Source of the DNA: Branchiostoma lanceolatum
Taxonomy: Eukaryota; Chordata; Leptocardii; Amphioxiformes; Branchiostomatidae
Assembly: GCF_035083965.1 (NCBI RefSeq)
Contig: NC_089724.1
Coordinates: 27,104,974 to 27,168,973 of the forward strand
Length of the DNA stretch: 64,000 nt
Reading direction: 5' to 3'
Position 1 is the stretch's first letter. Each line of letters begins with the position of its first letter. The notes beneath the pieces are model-generated. The model saw only the letters and a list, made by a program, of their open reading frames with translations. It ran no database searches and was not told where the DNA came from. The translations under genes were made by a program, and so were the position numbers. Positions 34,437-47,328 of this stretch are shown piece by piece.

Positions 34437-37400
34437 CTGAGGGAAAACAAAATGTTATTACAGGTTTGCGTAGCAAAACCTTTGTTGGATCCGTTGGCAT
34501 GTGTGGTGGCTGCCATCTTGAATTGTGACGTCACAGGTTCGCCATACCATTTTATTTGGAGGGGTGTTTTTTGGGGGTCGCTAGCGTTCTCTCTATTTTT
34601 AACAAATCGCCACACAACTATCACACATTCAAGGAAAACCTTTGTTGGATCCGTTGGCATGTGTGGTACCTGCCATCTTGAATTGTGCCATCACAGGGTC
34701 GCCATACCATTTTATTTGGAGGGGTGTTTTGGGGGGTCGCTAGCGTTCTCTCTATTTTTAACAAATCGGCACACAACTATCACACATTCAACTATAAAAA
34801 AGAAAATTCAATACCAATTCATATTTATAAAAAGACCCCGTAATCGCTTAACTAACATAGCAAACCTGAAGTATATGTAGCACAAATACTTAACTTTAGT
34901 TCGTAAGAGACATCAAATATCGGAATAGCAAAGTTCTTTTCTTCACAACCAAGTATTTTCGCGAGCCGACGTTTCGATAACTGTCTGTCATCTTCATCAG
35001 GGTAAATACTGACTGGAGCTAGGTGTTACTGATAACAATGCAGTCCCAAACGTAAAGTATTGTTACTCCGGGAAGGAGGATGACCTCCTTCTGGGAGTAT
35101 TGGAAATGCTTTTGTTTGCACGTTCGCAGCTAGAACTCACGTTCCCGTCGTCACATTGGTGTGTAACTTGGCATATCCTTTTCCAGGTTGGGCGTGGTGA
35201 TGCACGATGTTTTGTTACACTGTAACTGCTTTTATCGTCAATGTAATATCGTAATTGCACCCCTATATTGACGCGCATGTGGTACTGCCCTTCCATAGGG
35301 ACCATGCTTTAAATCCGTTCCGGATCGCTGAATGTCGTAAGCAGATACAGGGTAGATTCTTTCGCTACTTGCTGTGATCGTATAGTCACTGTTACATTGT
35401 AAAAAAAAAAAAAAAAACACGCATCACCACACGCAACCTAGCAATCGATATGCCAAGTTACATACCAGTGCAGCAACAGGAATTGTGAGTTCTAGCTGCG
35501 AACATGTGCAGGAGTGACCTCCTGTCTGTGTATAAGTATGGTGTCCAGTCGCAGCGCGCATATGTACGAACGGGTCAGGGCGCCGGGTGCACTTTTACGC
35601 ACAGCGATTTTTGATTTCAAGATCGCCGTGTAAAAATGAGAAATCTCTGGCCCTTCAAACTTACCACACTTGTAGTTTGTAGTACGGAGGCTGTAACAAT
35701 GTAAAAAGTTTACGCAGAGGATGAAAGATTGTTGAGATATGTCTCTCATGTGGAAGCAAAAGAAGGTCAACGAGTAATTCTCATTCAAAGCAATATTGAG
35801 GCCCGAAAATAGGAGTTTGAAAGTCAATTCATTTAGTCATTTCTAAACATGATTAGTTTAAACAACACAATCACAATGTATAGAAAAAATACGACGTCGG
35901 TATGACGTGAAAACTCACTGAAAATCGTCGCTGGGTTTCTGTACGTTCGCGAAACTAAGGGGATGATAGTCGTACGGCACGTTTTTGCGAGGTTTTAAAA
36001 TGCTCAAAGTATGAAGTTATTACGCAAAGGAGCTAAACAGTGTTAGTAAATGTCAGTACAAAGATTTCAGAATTTGTTTTAATTTCCATTTTCTGGGCCC
36101 TAATATTGCTGTGTGCCCCTTAAAATCAACTGTCACCTTCCGCCGGACAATGATGCAGAACTAGTCATTACTGCCCTGAAGAAGGTCACAGACGGGTACC
36201 GAAACGTCGGCTCTTGTGAATACATGTATTTGTGTTTGTGAATAAAGATCATTGTTTTCAATTAAAAGGTTTCCGTGTGACCAAAACGTACTCTCCAGGC
36301 AGGGGAGGGGTTCCGTCTGGGTTTTGACGTGTTTTTAGGCGTTTTTGTCGGGCTTTCTACTTTGTCATTTTTTTTCCCTTCAAACCCCAAATTTGTTTGA
36401 AGAGACAAAAATGACAAAGAAGAAAGCCCGACAAAAAACGCCTAAAAACACGTCAAAACCCAGACGGAACCCCTCTTCTGCTTAGAGAGTAACAAAACGT
36501 ACCTTCGTTCTTCTAGCACGGTCTTGTTCGCCTGGAGTCTCTCTCCCGTAAGCTGATACCGCCAGAGGAAGACCAGGCTGAGGAGGGTGACCCCTGCCGG
36601 GATGAAGGAGACCAGCAGGCGGGTGGTGAAGGCGACTGAGTCCGGCTGGGTACAGGCACCGGTCTGGTAACCCCCGATCCTGCAAGAGACGGCAAAAAGC
36701 ATGTTCTATTTTCTCTGAGCAGCTACCAATCACAGGAGACCCAAGAAAACATTACAACAGTGTGTAGCATCAATGTGAAGAAAACTTTGTCAACCAATGG
36801 CTGAGCCATTTCCAGTGAACCGATGCCATTTCGCAAAGTGCTTACAATGTATGTACTGTGTAGGACCAACGCTCTCTTCTTTTTGACTGTTTAGCATTCT
36901 GACGTTGACATGTTGATAATATCCTATATATATTACACTCATGCTGCATGTCAAGCAAGGTGGAAGACGAAACACATTTTATGTCAAGTTGCCCATTCTA
37001 CGACCACGAACGAAATGAGTTGTTTAAAGAGGCCACCGTTTTCCGTCCTAATTTCTCCACATTTTCAGACGTTTTAAGACTCTCCTCTTAACATCACAAA
37101 TCCCACACATCACAGAAAAAGTGGGATCATTCGTCTTCCACTGTCCCGCAGAAAGAAGCCGAACCCAATAAGTTAGGACTTTGTGTCAGTAATTAAGACT
37201 AGAGTAGTCATATGTCATATTGTTCATCATTATCTGTCCGTCCACTCTGTGTTACATGTACATGTACATGTACTTGCAATTAGCCTACGGGCAGGAGTTT
37301 GCAATAAACTTTCTAATTACGGTGTTATAGTTTGTATATTATAATCGAAATACTTTCTTGTGTTTTCTTTTTCGTTCATTTCGATAGAGTGTCTCTCATG

Positions 37401-40400
37401 GATACATCTTTAAAAAATCTTAGGAATGTATATATTTTCTTACTCCAAAGCGACTAAGGAGGTCACCGAAGCGAGCAGTATGGCGGTTATAGTAATGGAC
37501 TGGTATAACGTCTGGAACAGCATGTCCCGCCTCTTCCCTTTCTGGATTTTGAAGTCATCCGCCACGTCCGTCAGCATGGTCCTGGGGGAAATATATCACG
37601 AGGGCACGATCATTCTAATGAACAACGGGATTCCATCGAGCAATATCAGTTATAAGATATTTGATTATTAATATTTTGTTTAATTTTTGACCTATTTCTT
37701 CACAATTTGTTAATTATGATTAGCATTGATCACATTAGCGTACCTTAATATGTTTAATACCTTAAAATTCATTTTGAATTTCCTCGTATCTGTTCATCTA
37801 TTAGGATTTATGATATAGGTTCAACTTTTTTCGATCGTTAATTTTGTTTAATTTTGAGTTATGTACAATTTATGATATATTTCCTATAACTGTTAAGTTT
37901 CGAAGGGAGGCCCACGAAAAGCCACCTAGGCTTCTGCCCCCCCCCCCCCTGCATATCTTTGTTGCCCTGTATTTCTTTGTTTTAAAATACTTGTACATAT
38001 GCGAAACAATAAACAATAAGCTAGCAATTAGGCCATGTTGATCCGATTTCATGGATGTCATCCTCTGGGAAGGCCAAAACTGACGCGAGCGTGCGATTAA
38101 AAAAAAGGTTGGCCAAAAAAAGTTGATTTCATCGTGAAGTCCATATGGTCAGTAAGGTTGAACAAATGACTAAACACAGAGTATGGTATAGGGAATAATA
38201 GATTCTTCATTTTCATTCCTTCAACTTCTTCTTTGATTTTAGAATTGATTTTGGCATTATAAAGCATATCAGTATCGTTTTCCAATATTTCTTGCAGTTT
38301 ACGGCAAATATGTAGTCATTTTGCGGCTGCTTTGTACGATTTACGGTGTGCTGTATGGTCGAATACGTTGGGTTTATTCAGTGAAAACGGGCGCGGCTGT
38401 CATCCATATGATCAAATCAACATCGCCATATTACTGACAAAATAAGCTTTTATCAACAAGCTTTCGGTCATTACTCTGACCCTTTTCAAGTCGAAATAAC
38501 CCAAAGACTATGACTGAAAGCTTGTTGGTAAGTGGTTGATAAGTGCTATATACATTGTGTATGGAATAACAATACTATGATAGCGTATATGACAAAACAA
38601 TTGAGCAATATATTCAAATGAACGTGCTAAAAACGCAGATAAGTAAATATCCCCTTGCATATTATACCAAGGGTTTGACTTTGAGAGGTGGACTGGGATT
38701 ATTCTATAAGTCGGTACACCTTCTAAACTACGCATGCGCGGCGTGGTGCATTGTGGGAAACATGTTGAAAGCCCCTGAGACATAAACAAAACACATCTAG
38801 AAATGTATCCATAATGGTGTAGACAAGGAATCAGTACCACGGGATGAGGTTTGGGCCGGCCAACCCAAACCCAGCGGGAGAGAGGACGATGAAAAGAACG
38901 TCGAGTCGCCCTGCTGGAATAAACATGATGCTCACCGAAGCTGCTACCACCAACTGTAAAGATAGAAAACAATAATCTCCAAGCAGATCCCCACGGTGCC
39001 AAAATCGTACAAGCTAGCCAGAGAAGCCCCAGTCAGCCAGAGAAGTTGTCAGGCACCATCGGGTTGCAATAAAAACTCCTTCTGCCAACTGGATACGGTC
39101 TTTGCAACCGTTGGGTCTGCTTGGAGGTACATTTGGTTTTCTTACATAACATCACTTTCATGCTCCTTCTATCAACAACCTTCAAACTGACAAAAGTATG
39201 CAAAGAAATTGATTAACAATTAGATAAGACACTACGTAGTAATAAATGAACTGTATCATCCCGTCAGCGAGCTATGAAGGCCAAAGGTCACGATTAAAGG
39301 CATGCGCAAAGGGGCCATTTTTATGTCATTCAGATAGCCTTGTATAGCCTTGTTGAAAGTAACTGTAGGAGGCCTTTGTGTTGTAAATTTCGGCGTTTTT
39401 GAGCTGGAATTGACCGGTAAGGGTTGTGGCTATTTCATTTAGTTAGAAAACAGGGTTTTAGCCATGTTTGGAGTGTCCGGTACACTTTGAAAAAGGTGCA
39501 GTTTTGGATATGTTAATTTTTTGTGTAGGGAGGTCAAAGGTCATCTGGGCTTGTTATGATGCAATTTCACGACTTTGCGCCGGTGGGAATCGTCCGAAAA
39601 TCACTAGATTGACACTTTAGAGGTCAGACTACGCTGCCAATGTCAGTCTTCCATGACTTAAACTTCAGGTAGGTGACTTTTGACAGCCTTTTCCTTACAT
39701 GTTTTCTATATGAAGTCTAGGGGCCTGTCAATGCTGGGATTCCCCCTGAATGCAGTTGCTGAGTTGAGTTAGGAGTTCGAGGAAGGAAACATCATATTTG
39801 GTATATTGATGTTTATAATCGAGCGTTACTTACCAAGTTGAAACCTGTCAAGACTAGCTTCTTCTCGAAACGGGTGATTAATAGAGAACAGATGGGGACG
39901 GCCAGGACACTTGCTCCCTAGGTGTAAAAAAAAAAAGCAAAATATTCACATATTCTTGTCAATACGAGTCTTTGATGCCAAAAACTAGCCTCCACCAGGC
40001 TCCACAGGTTGCTAGAAAAATAGTACAAATTGGCCAAATAGACAGATATATACCATAGGAGTTAGCTGGCCAGGGAGTATAGTTTGCGACCTAGGGCACT
40101 GTACTCCCTAACTCCTCTTGTATATATCTGTCTATTTGGCCAATTTCTGATTTTTCTAGCAACCTGTGGAGCCTGGTAGAGGCTACTGCATGGGTACTTA
40201 TTAGTGTTTCGACTCTCCTTTAGCTGTCTACTGACACCTACTCTTCCAGTAGAGGAAAGGAAACATACAATACGTACATAGCATAAGATGTACAGTCACC
40301 TACTAACGACATTGCCATGGACGAGGCTCTTATAACACATTTTGAAACCGAAGCTTGACAAAAAAATATCGTTACCAAACGAGCGAGGAAAAGGTTCTGT

Positions 40401-43400
40401 AGTTGACCTTCAAGGCCAAAGGCATATTGAATTGCAAGTGCCGCGGACCATTGCTGCAGCTGTGGTGAAATAGGAGGAACGGTGTTAGACCCTGACGGCC
40501 ATTATAAACATCTCTAATCCGAACCGTCTTACAGCTTGTCCAGGGTGATCTCGGGAGTTCACGCCTTACTGTTCTCTCGCGAGAGCAGATCCAAAATGGC
40601 CGCGGTGTTTGGAAAGGGGTCTATTAAAGGCCAATGGTCACGATTACAGTCATGCGCAAAGGGTCCATTTTAATGGCATACAGAAACCGCTTGTATATGC
40701 TTTTTAAAAGTAGCTGTAGGAGGCCTCTTTGTTGGAAATGTTGGTGTTTTTGAGCTGGAATTGACAGGTAAGGGTTGTGGCTATTTCATTTAGTTAGAAA
40801 AACAGGGTTTTAGCCGTGTTTGAAGTGTCCGGTACACTTTGAAATAGGTGTAGTTTGGATGTGATCAGGTCTTGTGAAAGGGGGTCAAAGGTCATCTCGC
40901 CATGTTTTGATAGAATTTCACCACTTTGCGCCGGTGGAAAATCGGCGAAACTCAGTAGATTGACACTTTAGAGGTCAGACTACGCTGCCAATGTGAGTTT
41001 TCCATTTAAATCTAAACTTCAGGTAGGTGACTTTTAACAGCCTTTTTCTTATATGTTCACCATTGGACGTCTAGGGGCGAGTGAATACTGGACTTCAGCC
41101 TGAAAATGGCTTATAGTGAGTCAAAAATCGACAAGTGGACATTATGCCCCATTAATATTTTGAAATAGAGGAGACCGTTAGTCAACCCATGCGCTACCAA
41201 AATACAAGGCCATTAAGACCATTAACAGGTCACTGGAAGGACTTAGAAATCATTAACAGATCATTTAGGTCGTCGAAACATCATTGATAGATCATTGACC
41301 ATATACGATATAGATCATCGAGAGTTTTTTTATGCTCAGCTCAATTGGCGATCTCGTCCTGTGCGGAATCCTGAAGCATAGACAATTGTAGTTGACAAAT
41401 ATTACTCGATAAGGAACCACAACTCACGACGGAGCCAAAGACTGACAGTATTCCCGTGCCCACCAGGTCAGCGAACGGGCGGAAGGTGCAGACTTCCCAG
41501 ATGTCCTTCAGAAGGGTTCCTCGTGACGTGTCAGAACCGGGGACCGTACTCCCTGTGGGAATACAAACCTCCTTGGTAACACACACCCTATGTTATCGCC
41601 CAGAGTGCGAGAGAGTATCTCATTTACATGATGTGTCACAGCATATTTTGGTCAAGGCCAAAGATCACGATTACAGGCATGCGCGAAGGGGTCATTTTTT
41701 TGGTATAGACTTGTTGAAAGTAACTGTAGGAGGCCTTTTTGTTGGAAATGTTGGCGTCTTTTGAGCTGGAATTGACAGGTAAGGGTTGTGGCTATTTTAT
41801 TTTGTTAGGAAAACATGCTTTTAGCCATGTTTGGAGTGTCCGGTACACTATACAATAGATGCAGTTGGGATGTGTTCATTTCTTGTGTAGGAAGGTCAAA
41901 GGTCATCTGGGCTTGTTATGGTGCGATTATACCGCTTTGCGCCGGTGGGAAACACCCGAAAATCACTAGATGGACACTTTAAAGGTCAGACTACGCTGCC
42001 AATGTGAGTTTTTCATGATCTAAACTTCAGAAGGTGACTTTTGACAGCCTTTTTTACATGTTTTCTATATAAAGTCTAGGGGCCTGTCAATCCTGGGATT
42101 CACCCTCAACATTTTCTATCTAAGACGTGTTTGCACTCACGTGACTATGACGTAATCATTGGGCCAGCAAAATAGCATTTGGGTATTTGATTGCAGCCAC
42201 GTGATTATTATTATACTATAACCATAAAACAGAACACACAGGAATTGCTTTTGCCATTGGCCCGCAAGGTGGCAGAGTTACGCATATCGTCTCCTGTCAG
42301 TTTCTGTTGCTTTATGTGGCTAACACTGCACGAAAAGTATCCGGAGTATCCGGGCCCTCATACACCCGTCAAATTCACCGTGTACTGGCTATGTACATGG
42401 CTTTCCGGGATCCACCGTGTACGGTACTAGATTTTTTCTTACATACCTGGACCTGGAAAGTGCATGGGCAAATTATGGGATCCTTATACTTGACGTGTAG
42501 TGGAAAATGGATGACAAAAGGATGGGAATTCTATACTGCACTTCGTGCGTTCTAGGTGATAATTACCTGTACGTTACTGACATAAAATTATGTTCTACTG
42601 GTAGAAAGCTGAACAAAATGACTTTAATTGACGCGATCTAATTTTCATGAGTATATTAAACTCGGTGCCATCTGATATAAGCGAGATAGAAGCGTTTCAT
42701 TTTACATATATGTGCACTGAGGTTTCTACCAGCTGCAGATCGTCCGTTCCTTAATATATGTTAATAGTTGTGAAGGTAATCAATGACCTGTATATTCCTT
42801 GACTCCAAAGACTGTTGTACTGACAGTAACAACAGTGATGGTGGCAGTCGTGCCAGCTGAGACGAGGTAACCAGTCTCCTGTGAAGGAGAAAATTGGTTA
42901 CTCAGCACATCAAACAACAATACTAGGTCCGCATTCTTCAGTCGCACTCGGAGCGCAATGGGGAGACTAAACAGTGAGTTCTGAGGGGCCATCCTGGTTG
43001 TTTTAGGACAGTGTCCGATGCGGGTGCCGCTCCGCGCGCGCGGCGGTCGGTGTTGTCAGCTCACACGACGACGTGGTCCGGGGAACTGGGGATTCTGTTC
43101 CTGCATATAGCGCATGAAGACAGGCCTGCTTGTGGATAGGGCTACGTCCATCTGCTTCCTGCGTCTTCTGTGTGCTCCCTCTCGTCGGGAACGTATCGAA
43201 GATCGGTGCACAGATGACTGTAGAACTTCCAACGTTCAAAGGAGAAAAGCCAGTGACCTTAGGACGACACGAAAGAGGTGGCGGCTGTCGATGGTACGGG
43301 CATGTCTATGAAAAATGGCGTCGGCGCTGTCACGTGGTCCGAGGAAGTGGGGATTCTGTTCCTGCTTTAGGGCAGGCCTGCTTGTAGATAGGGCTACGTC

Positions 43401-46400
43401 CATCTGCTTCCTGCGTCTTCTGTGTGCTCCCTGTCGTCGGGAACGTATCGAAGATCGGTGCCGGGGTTGCACAGATGACTGTAGAACTTCCAACGTTCAA
43501 AGGAGAAAAGCCAGTGACCTCAGACGACACGAAAGAGGTGGCGGCTGTCGATGGTACGGGCATGTCTATGAAAAATGGCGTCGGCGCTGTCACATGGTCC
43601 GAGGAAGTGGGGATTCTGTTCCTGCTTAAGGGCAGGCCTGCTTGTGGATAGGGCTACGTCCATCTGCCTCCTGCGTCTTCTGTGTGCTCCCTGTTGTCGG
43701 GAACGTGACGAAGATCGGTGCAGGGGTTGTGCCGATGACCATAGAACTTCCAACGTTCAAAGGAGAATCGCCAGTGATCATCAGACGACACGGAAAGATG
43801 GCGGCTGTTGACGACGCTCAGATGTCAGAAGGTCCGGTTTCTGAGAAATTATTCGTGTCCCGTTTGTGGGATAGAATTTCCTCGATCAGCTCCCTGTGTT
43901 TCTTCCGGGTACCCCCTGTCGTCGGGAATGAAGCAAAGAGTCAAACAAGGATCGCTAGCAGAACGAGTAAACCTTCCCGCGTTCGAAGGCGAATTTTAGT
44001 ACCGGACGCACCATTTTGGTCTTCTGTTTCGGCTGCAAAGTTGTCTTCTCGTCTCTCGGCTGGTTTGCGGCTGCAAGCGGAAATTCGAGGCTGGGCGTTT
44101 CCCAGAGGTGCCACCACGTCATCAAGTAACCGTTGACCAAGATTTGGAAAGACTGAGAGCGGAGATGCAGCTCGATTCACGGAGATGTTTATTAGACCAA
44201 GATGGAGGACATCTCTCCATGGACTCAGATGGTCAGATTAAGGAGTGACGTGTGTAGAGTGACCACGTGACTACAACAACGGTGGCGTCACCACAAGGTC
44301 GCAGAACACAGTATTAATGGGCGACCCCCGTGGCCAATAGTAGTTCGGGTATGAAGTAGTGCGTCACATTACTTGAAAAGGCCATAGTTTTTCTTCTGTG
44401 CACGTTAGCGAGGCTGAAACTGTGGTGAATGGTAGAGGAATACGTCAGTTTTGAGACAGTACGAGTTTGATTACGATGTTTGTTCGGTCGGGTTGGATTC
44501 GCGCCTGGATATTGTTACCGCCCGACTACTGTAAGTCGCCTGCAGTACGGTGACCTCCGCCGGGGGGCATATCAAAGTGGCTTTTAAAAGAGAACGAGCC
44601 GGCAAATTCAACCTCATTTTGCAGATATTTTGTAGATTGAACCTTGAAGTCAAGTATATAAAAATCTGGTACCCTTATTCTGCACCTTTCTATAAATTTT
44701 CAAGCGTCGAAGCATCTCACCTTGGGATCCTTAACTATATAAATCCCTATAGGAGAAATACTGTGGTCTGCAACCTTAACCCCCAGCGGGGATTGGCCAT
44801 AAACGTTGCATTCGGTCAAATTTTACTGGTGCATCAGTAATTGACGTCGACTCACTTGAAATCGGTCGTTTTTGTTGCCGCCAGACCCGCCGTTCCCATG
44901 GCAACGGCCTCTAAGACCGCCCCCTATCCTTAACTATAGGACTTGGTGTGGACCCGGACACCGCTTCTCCCCCCCCCCCCCCCCCTGCGTCGTAACTAAC
45001 CATGAACCTGACCTAAAATCACTTAGAACTTAAGAATATACACTAATGATACCTTCCACGAAAAAAAACCCACCAGAATAGTAATTTTGTCTAGATAATG
45101 AGAGCGCTAAATGGCCCGTCATACAGGCCTTGCCCTGGGTCTTCCCCTATGCCGGGTCCTGAAGTGCAAAGCTGGCGATATCTCGGCAACCGTTCGGATG
45201 TTTGCAAAAAGCTTTGGTACACTTCTTCAACTAAACCTGTTACATTGCATGAACAAAAGAAAACCAAGGTCAAGGTCGTCTTAAGGTCGCAGAACACAGT
45301 ATTAATGGGCGACCCCCGTGGACAATAGTAGTTCGGGTATGAAGTAGTGCGTCACATTACTTGAAAAGGCCATAGTTTTTCTTCTGTGCACGTTAGCGAG
45401 GCTGAAACTGTGGTGAATGGTAGAGGAATACGTCAGTTTTGAGACAGTACGAGTTTGATTACGATGTTTGTTCGGTCGGGTTGGATTCGCGCCTGGATAT
45501 TGTTACCGCCCGACTACTGTAAGTCGCCTGCAGTACGGTGACCTCCGCCGGGGGGCATATCAAAGTGGCTTTTAAAAGAGAACGAGCCGGCAAATTCAAC
45601 CTCATTTTGCAGATATTTTGTAGATTGAACCTTGAAGTCAAGTATATAAAAATCTGGTACCCTTATTCTGCACCTTTCTATAAATTTTCAAGCGTCGAAG
45701 CATCTCACCTTGGGATCCTTAACTATATAAATCCCTATAGGAGAAATACTGTGGTCTGCAACCACAACACAACACAACACAACAGTGTGGCGCAGGCTTC
45801 AGACACCCAACTGAAGACCATCCCACTATATAAACTGATGTGTTGCGTATTAAGGGGTTTCCCGGTTACGAACTAAGAAACAAACAAGAACAAACAAACA
45901 AACAAGCAAACAAAGTGTTTGCCTTACCGGGTCAGACGCGATTCCCGTACTCGTGTTGGTGATTGTTGAGTTGGCACAAGATGCTGTATCCGTGGTGCCG
46001 AACGCGCCCACGATTTGGCCGTGGACAAGAATCGCCAGGAGGTACGACAATAGGTGACAAAATATTCCTAGACAGGGAAATAGGAGCAACAAGAGTGGTG
46101 TTTAAAAAACACACCGGCGACGTGAGGATTATGCAAAGTAGGTCCTCATTTGCATGATTTATATCTTACTATGTTAGCCTTCACCAAACATTCAAGTGCC
46201 ACAAATATAAAGTTTCCGTTAATTAGAAATATGGAACAATAGTATTTTCAACTTAATTATGCAAATTAAGTCTCCACTGTGATAATTTTGCATCTATACA
46301 TGTCCCTATCTTTCTCAGTAACATATCACATGTTTGGATGGTCCAATCATTGAACGCAGCGGGTTTGTAAAGTTTCTCAGTAATCATGCAAATTAGATTC

Positions 46401-47262
46401 TGAAATGCATAATCACAACATAATGAACTAAAACATCATTTGAACTATCTTCATACCAGAAAGCATGGATACGCAGAGTTGTTTTCTTTCAAAGTCGGCT
46501 ATGAGCTATATAGCACTCAAAAATCACGACCATGGCATGTCAAGAGCACGTGATTTCAAAACTACATGTAGACGTTACGCTGTAGTACCGTTACAAATCG
46601 CAACAGGAGTCCGGAGGCTTCATATCTCCATGAACTATTCTGTTTAGGCAAATGACTTACACATTTACATAATGCATGTTTGGTCATGAACACCTGCAAC
46701 TAACTTACACATGTCGCAATATTGACAGTCCTATCAATTACCACTTAGATGGCTAATGGCGTTTTTACATTGATTATGCAAATTAGGAATTTATTTGCAT
46801 AATCGATAATTTATTGATGTTCCACTTGCCATAAACTACATACGTTACATGTATTTGAGTCTTGAGTGTTTGAGAAAACACTGCAAATATAGATTTTTCC
46901 CATTAGTTATCAAGCTACCTGCATACTAAATATCATAGAAATCCGTCGTTCCTTTGTTCAGTTATTCTCCTTAGAAGATTTTCACAATAACGCCCCTGCA
47001 GTTCTAGAGCAAGCTGCTAGGGGGCCAACGCCTACCCCAATTCTTCATTACTTCACAAGCTATCTGCCACCAAATAATCAGGACCATAGCATGTCCAGGT
47101 CAAAAGATAGAAAAACGGAAGTTCTGCTGCAGTGCCAAAGTCACATACCAGGGAGCCCGAAATCTACCTTGAATTTCGGCTTCCCTACACCTGCCTACAT
47201 ACCAAATATCATTGTAATCCATCAAGAGGTTCTTGAGTTATGCTGACTACAGTAGTCCGGAA

Positions 47263-47328
<66 letters not shown>

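Noticed and set aside
34338..34880. 180-codon plus-strand frame
   Set aside because: Antisense to copy B last exon and then through a tandemly duplicated interspersed repeat; repeated protein sequence follows the DNA duplication.
38420..38520. TTTCGGTCA...CTGACCCTTTT sequence considered as another hammerhead-like motif
   Set aside because: It lacks the GAAAC box; it is homologous to 61110-61180 in copy A, so it is simply shared ancient intron sequence.
38508..39002. 164-codon minus-strand frame
   Set aside because: Shadow of copy B exon 10 in another frame.
43642..44136. 164-codon open frame
   Set aside because: Generated by the GC-rich tandem array; the frame is not conserved between repeat units.
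45098..45876. Repeated 96- and 112-codon frames
   Set aside because: Both derive from the 481-bp direct repeat; identical content proves duplication, not coding.
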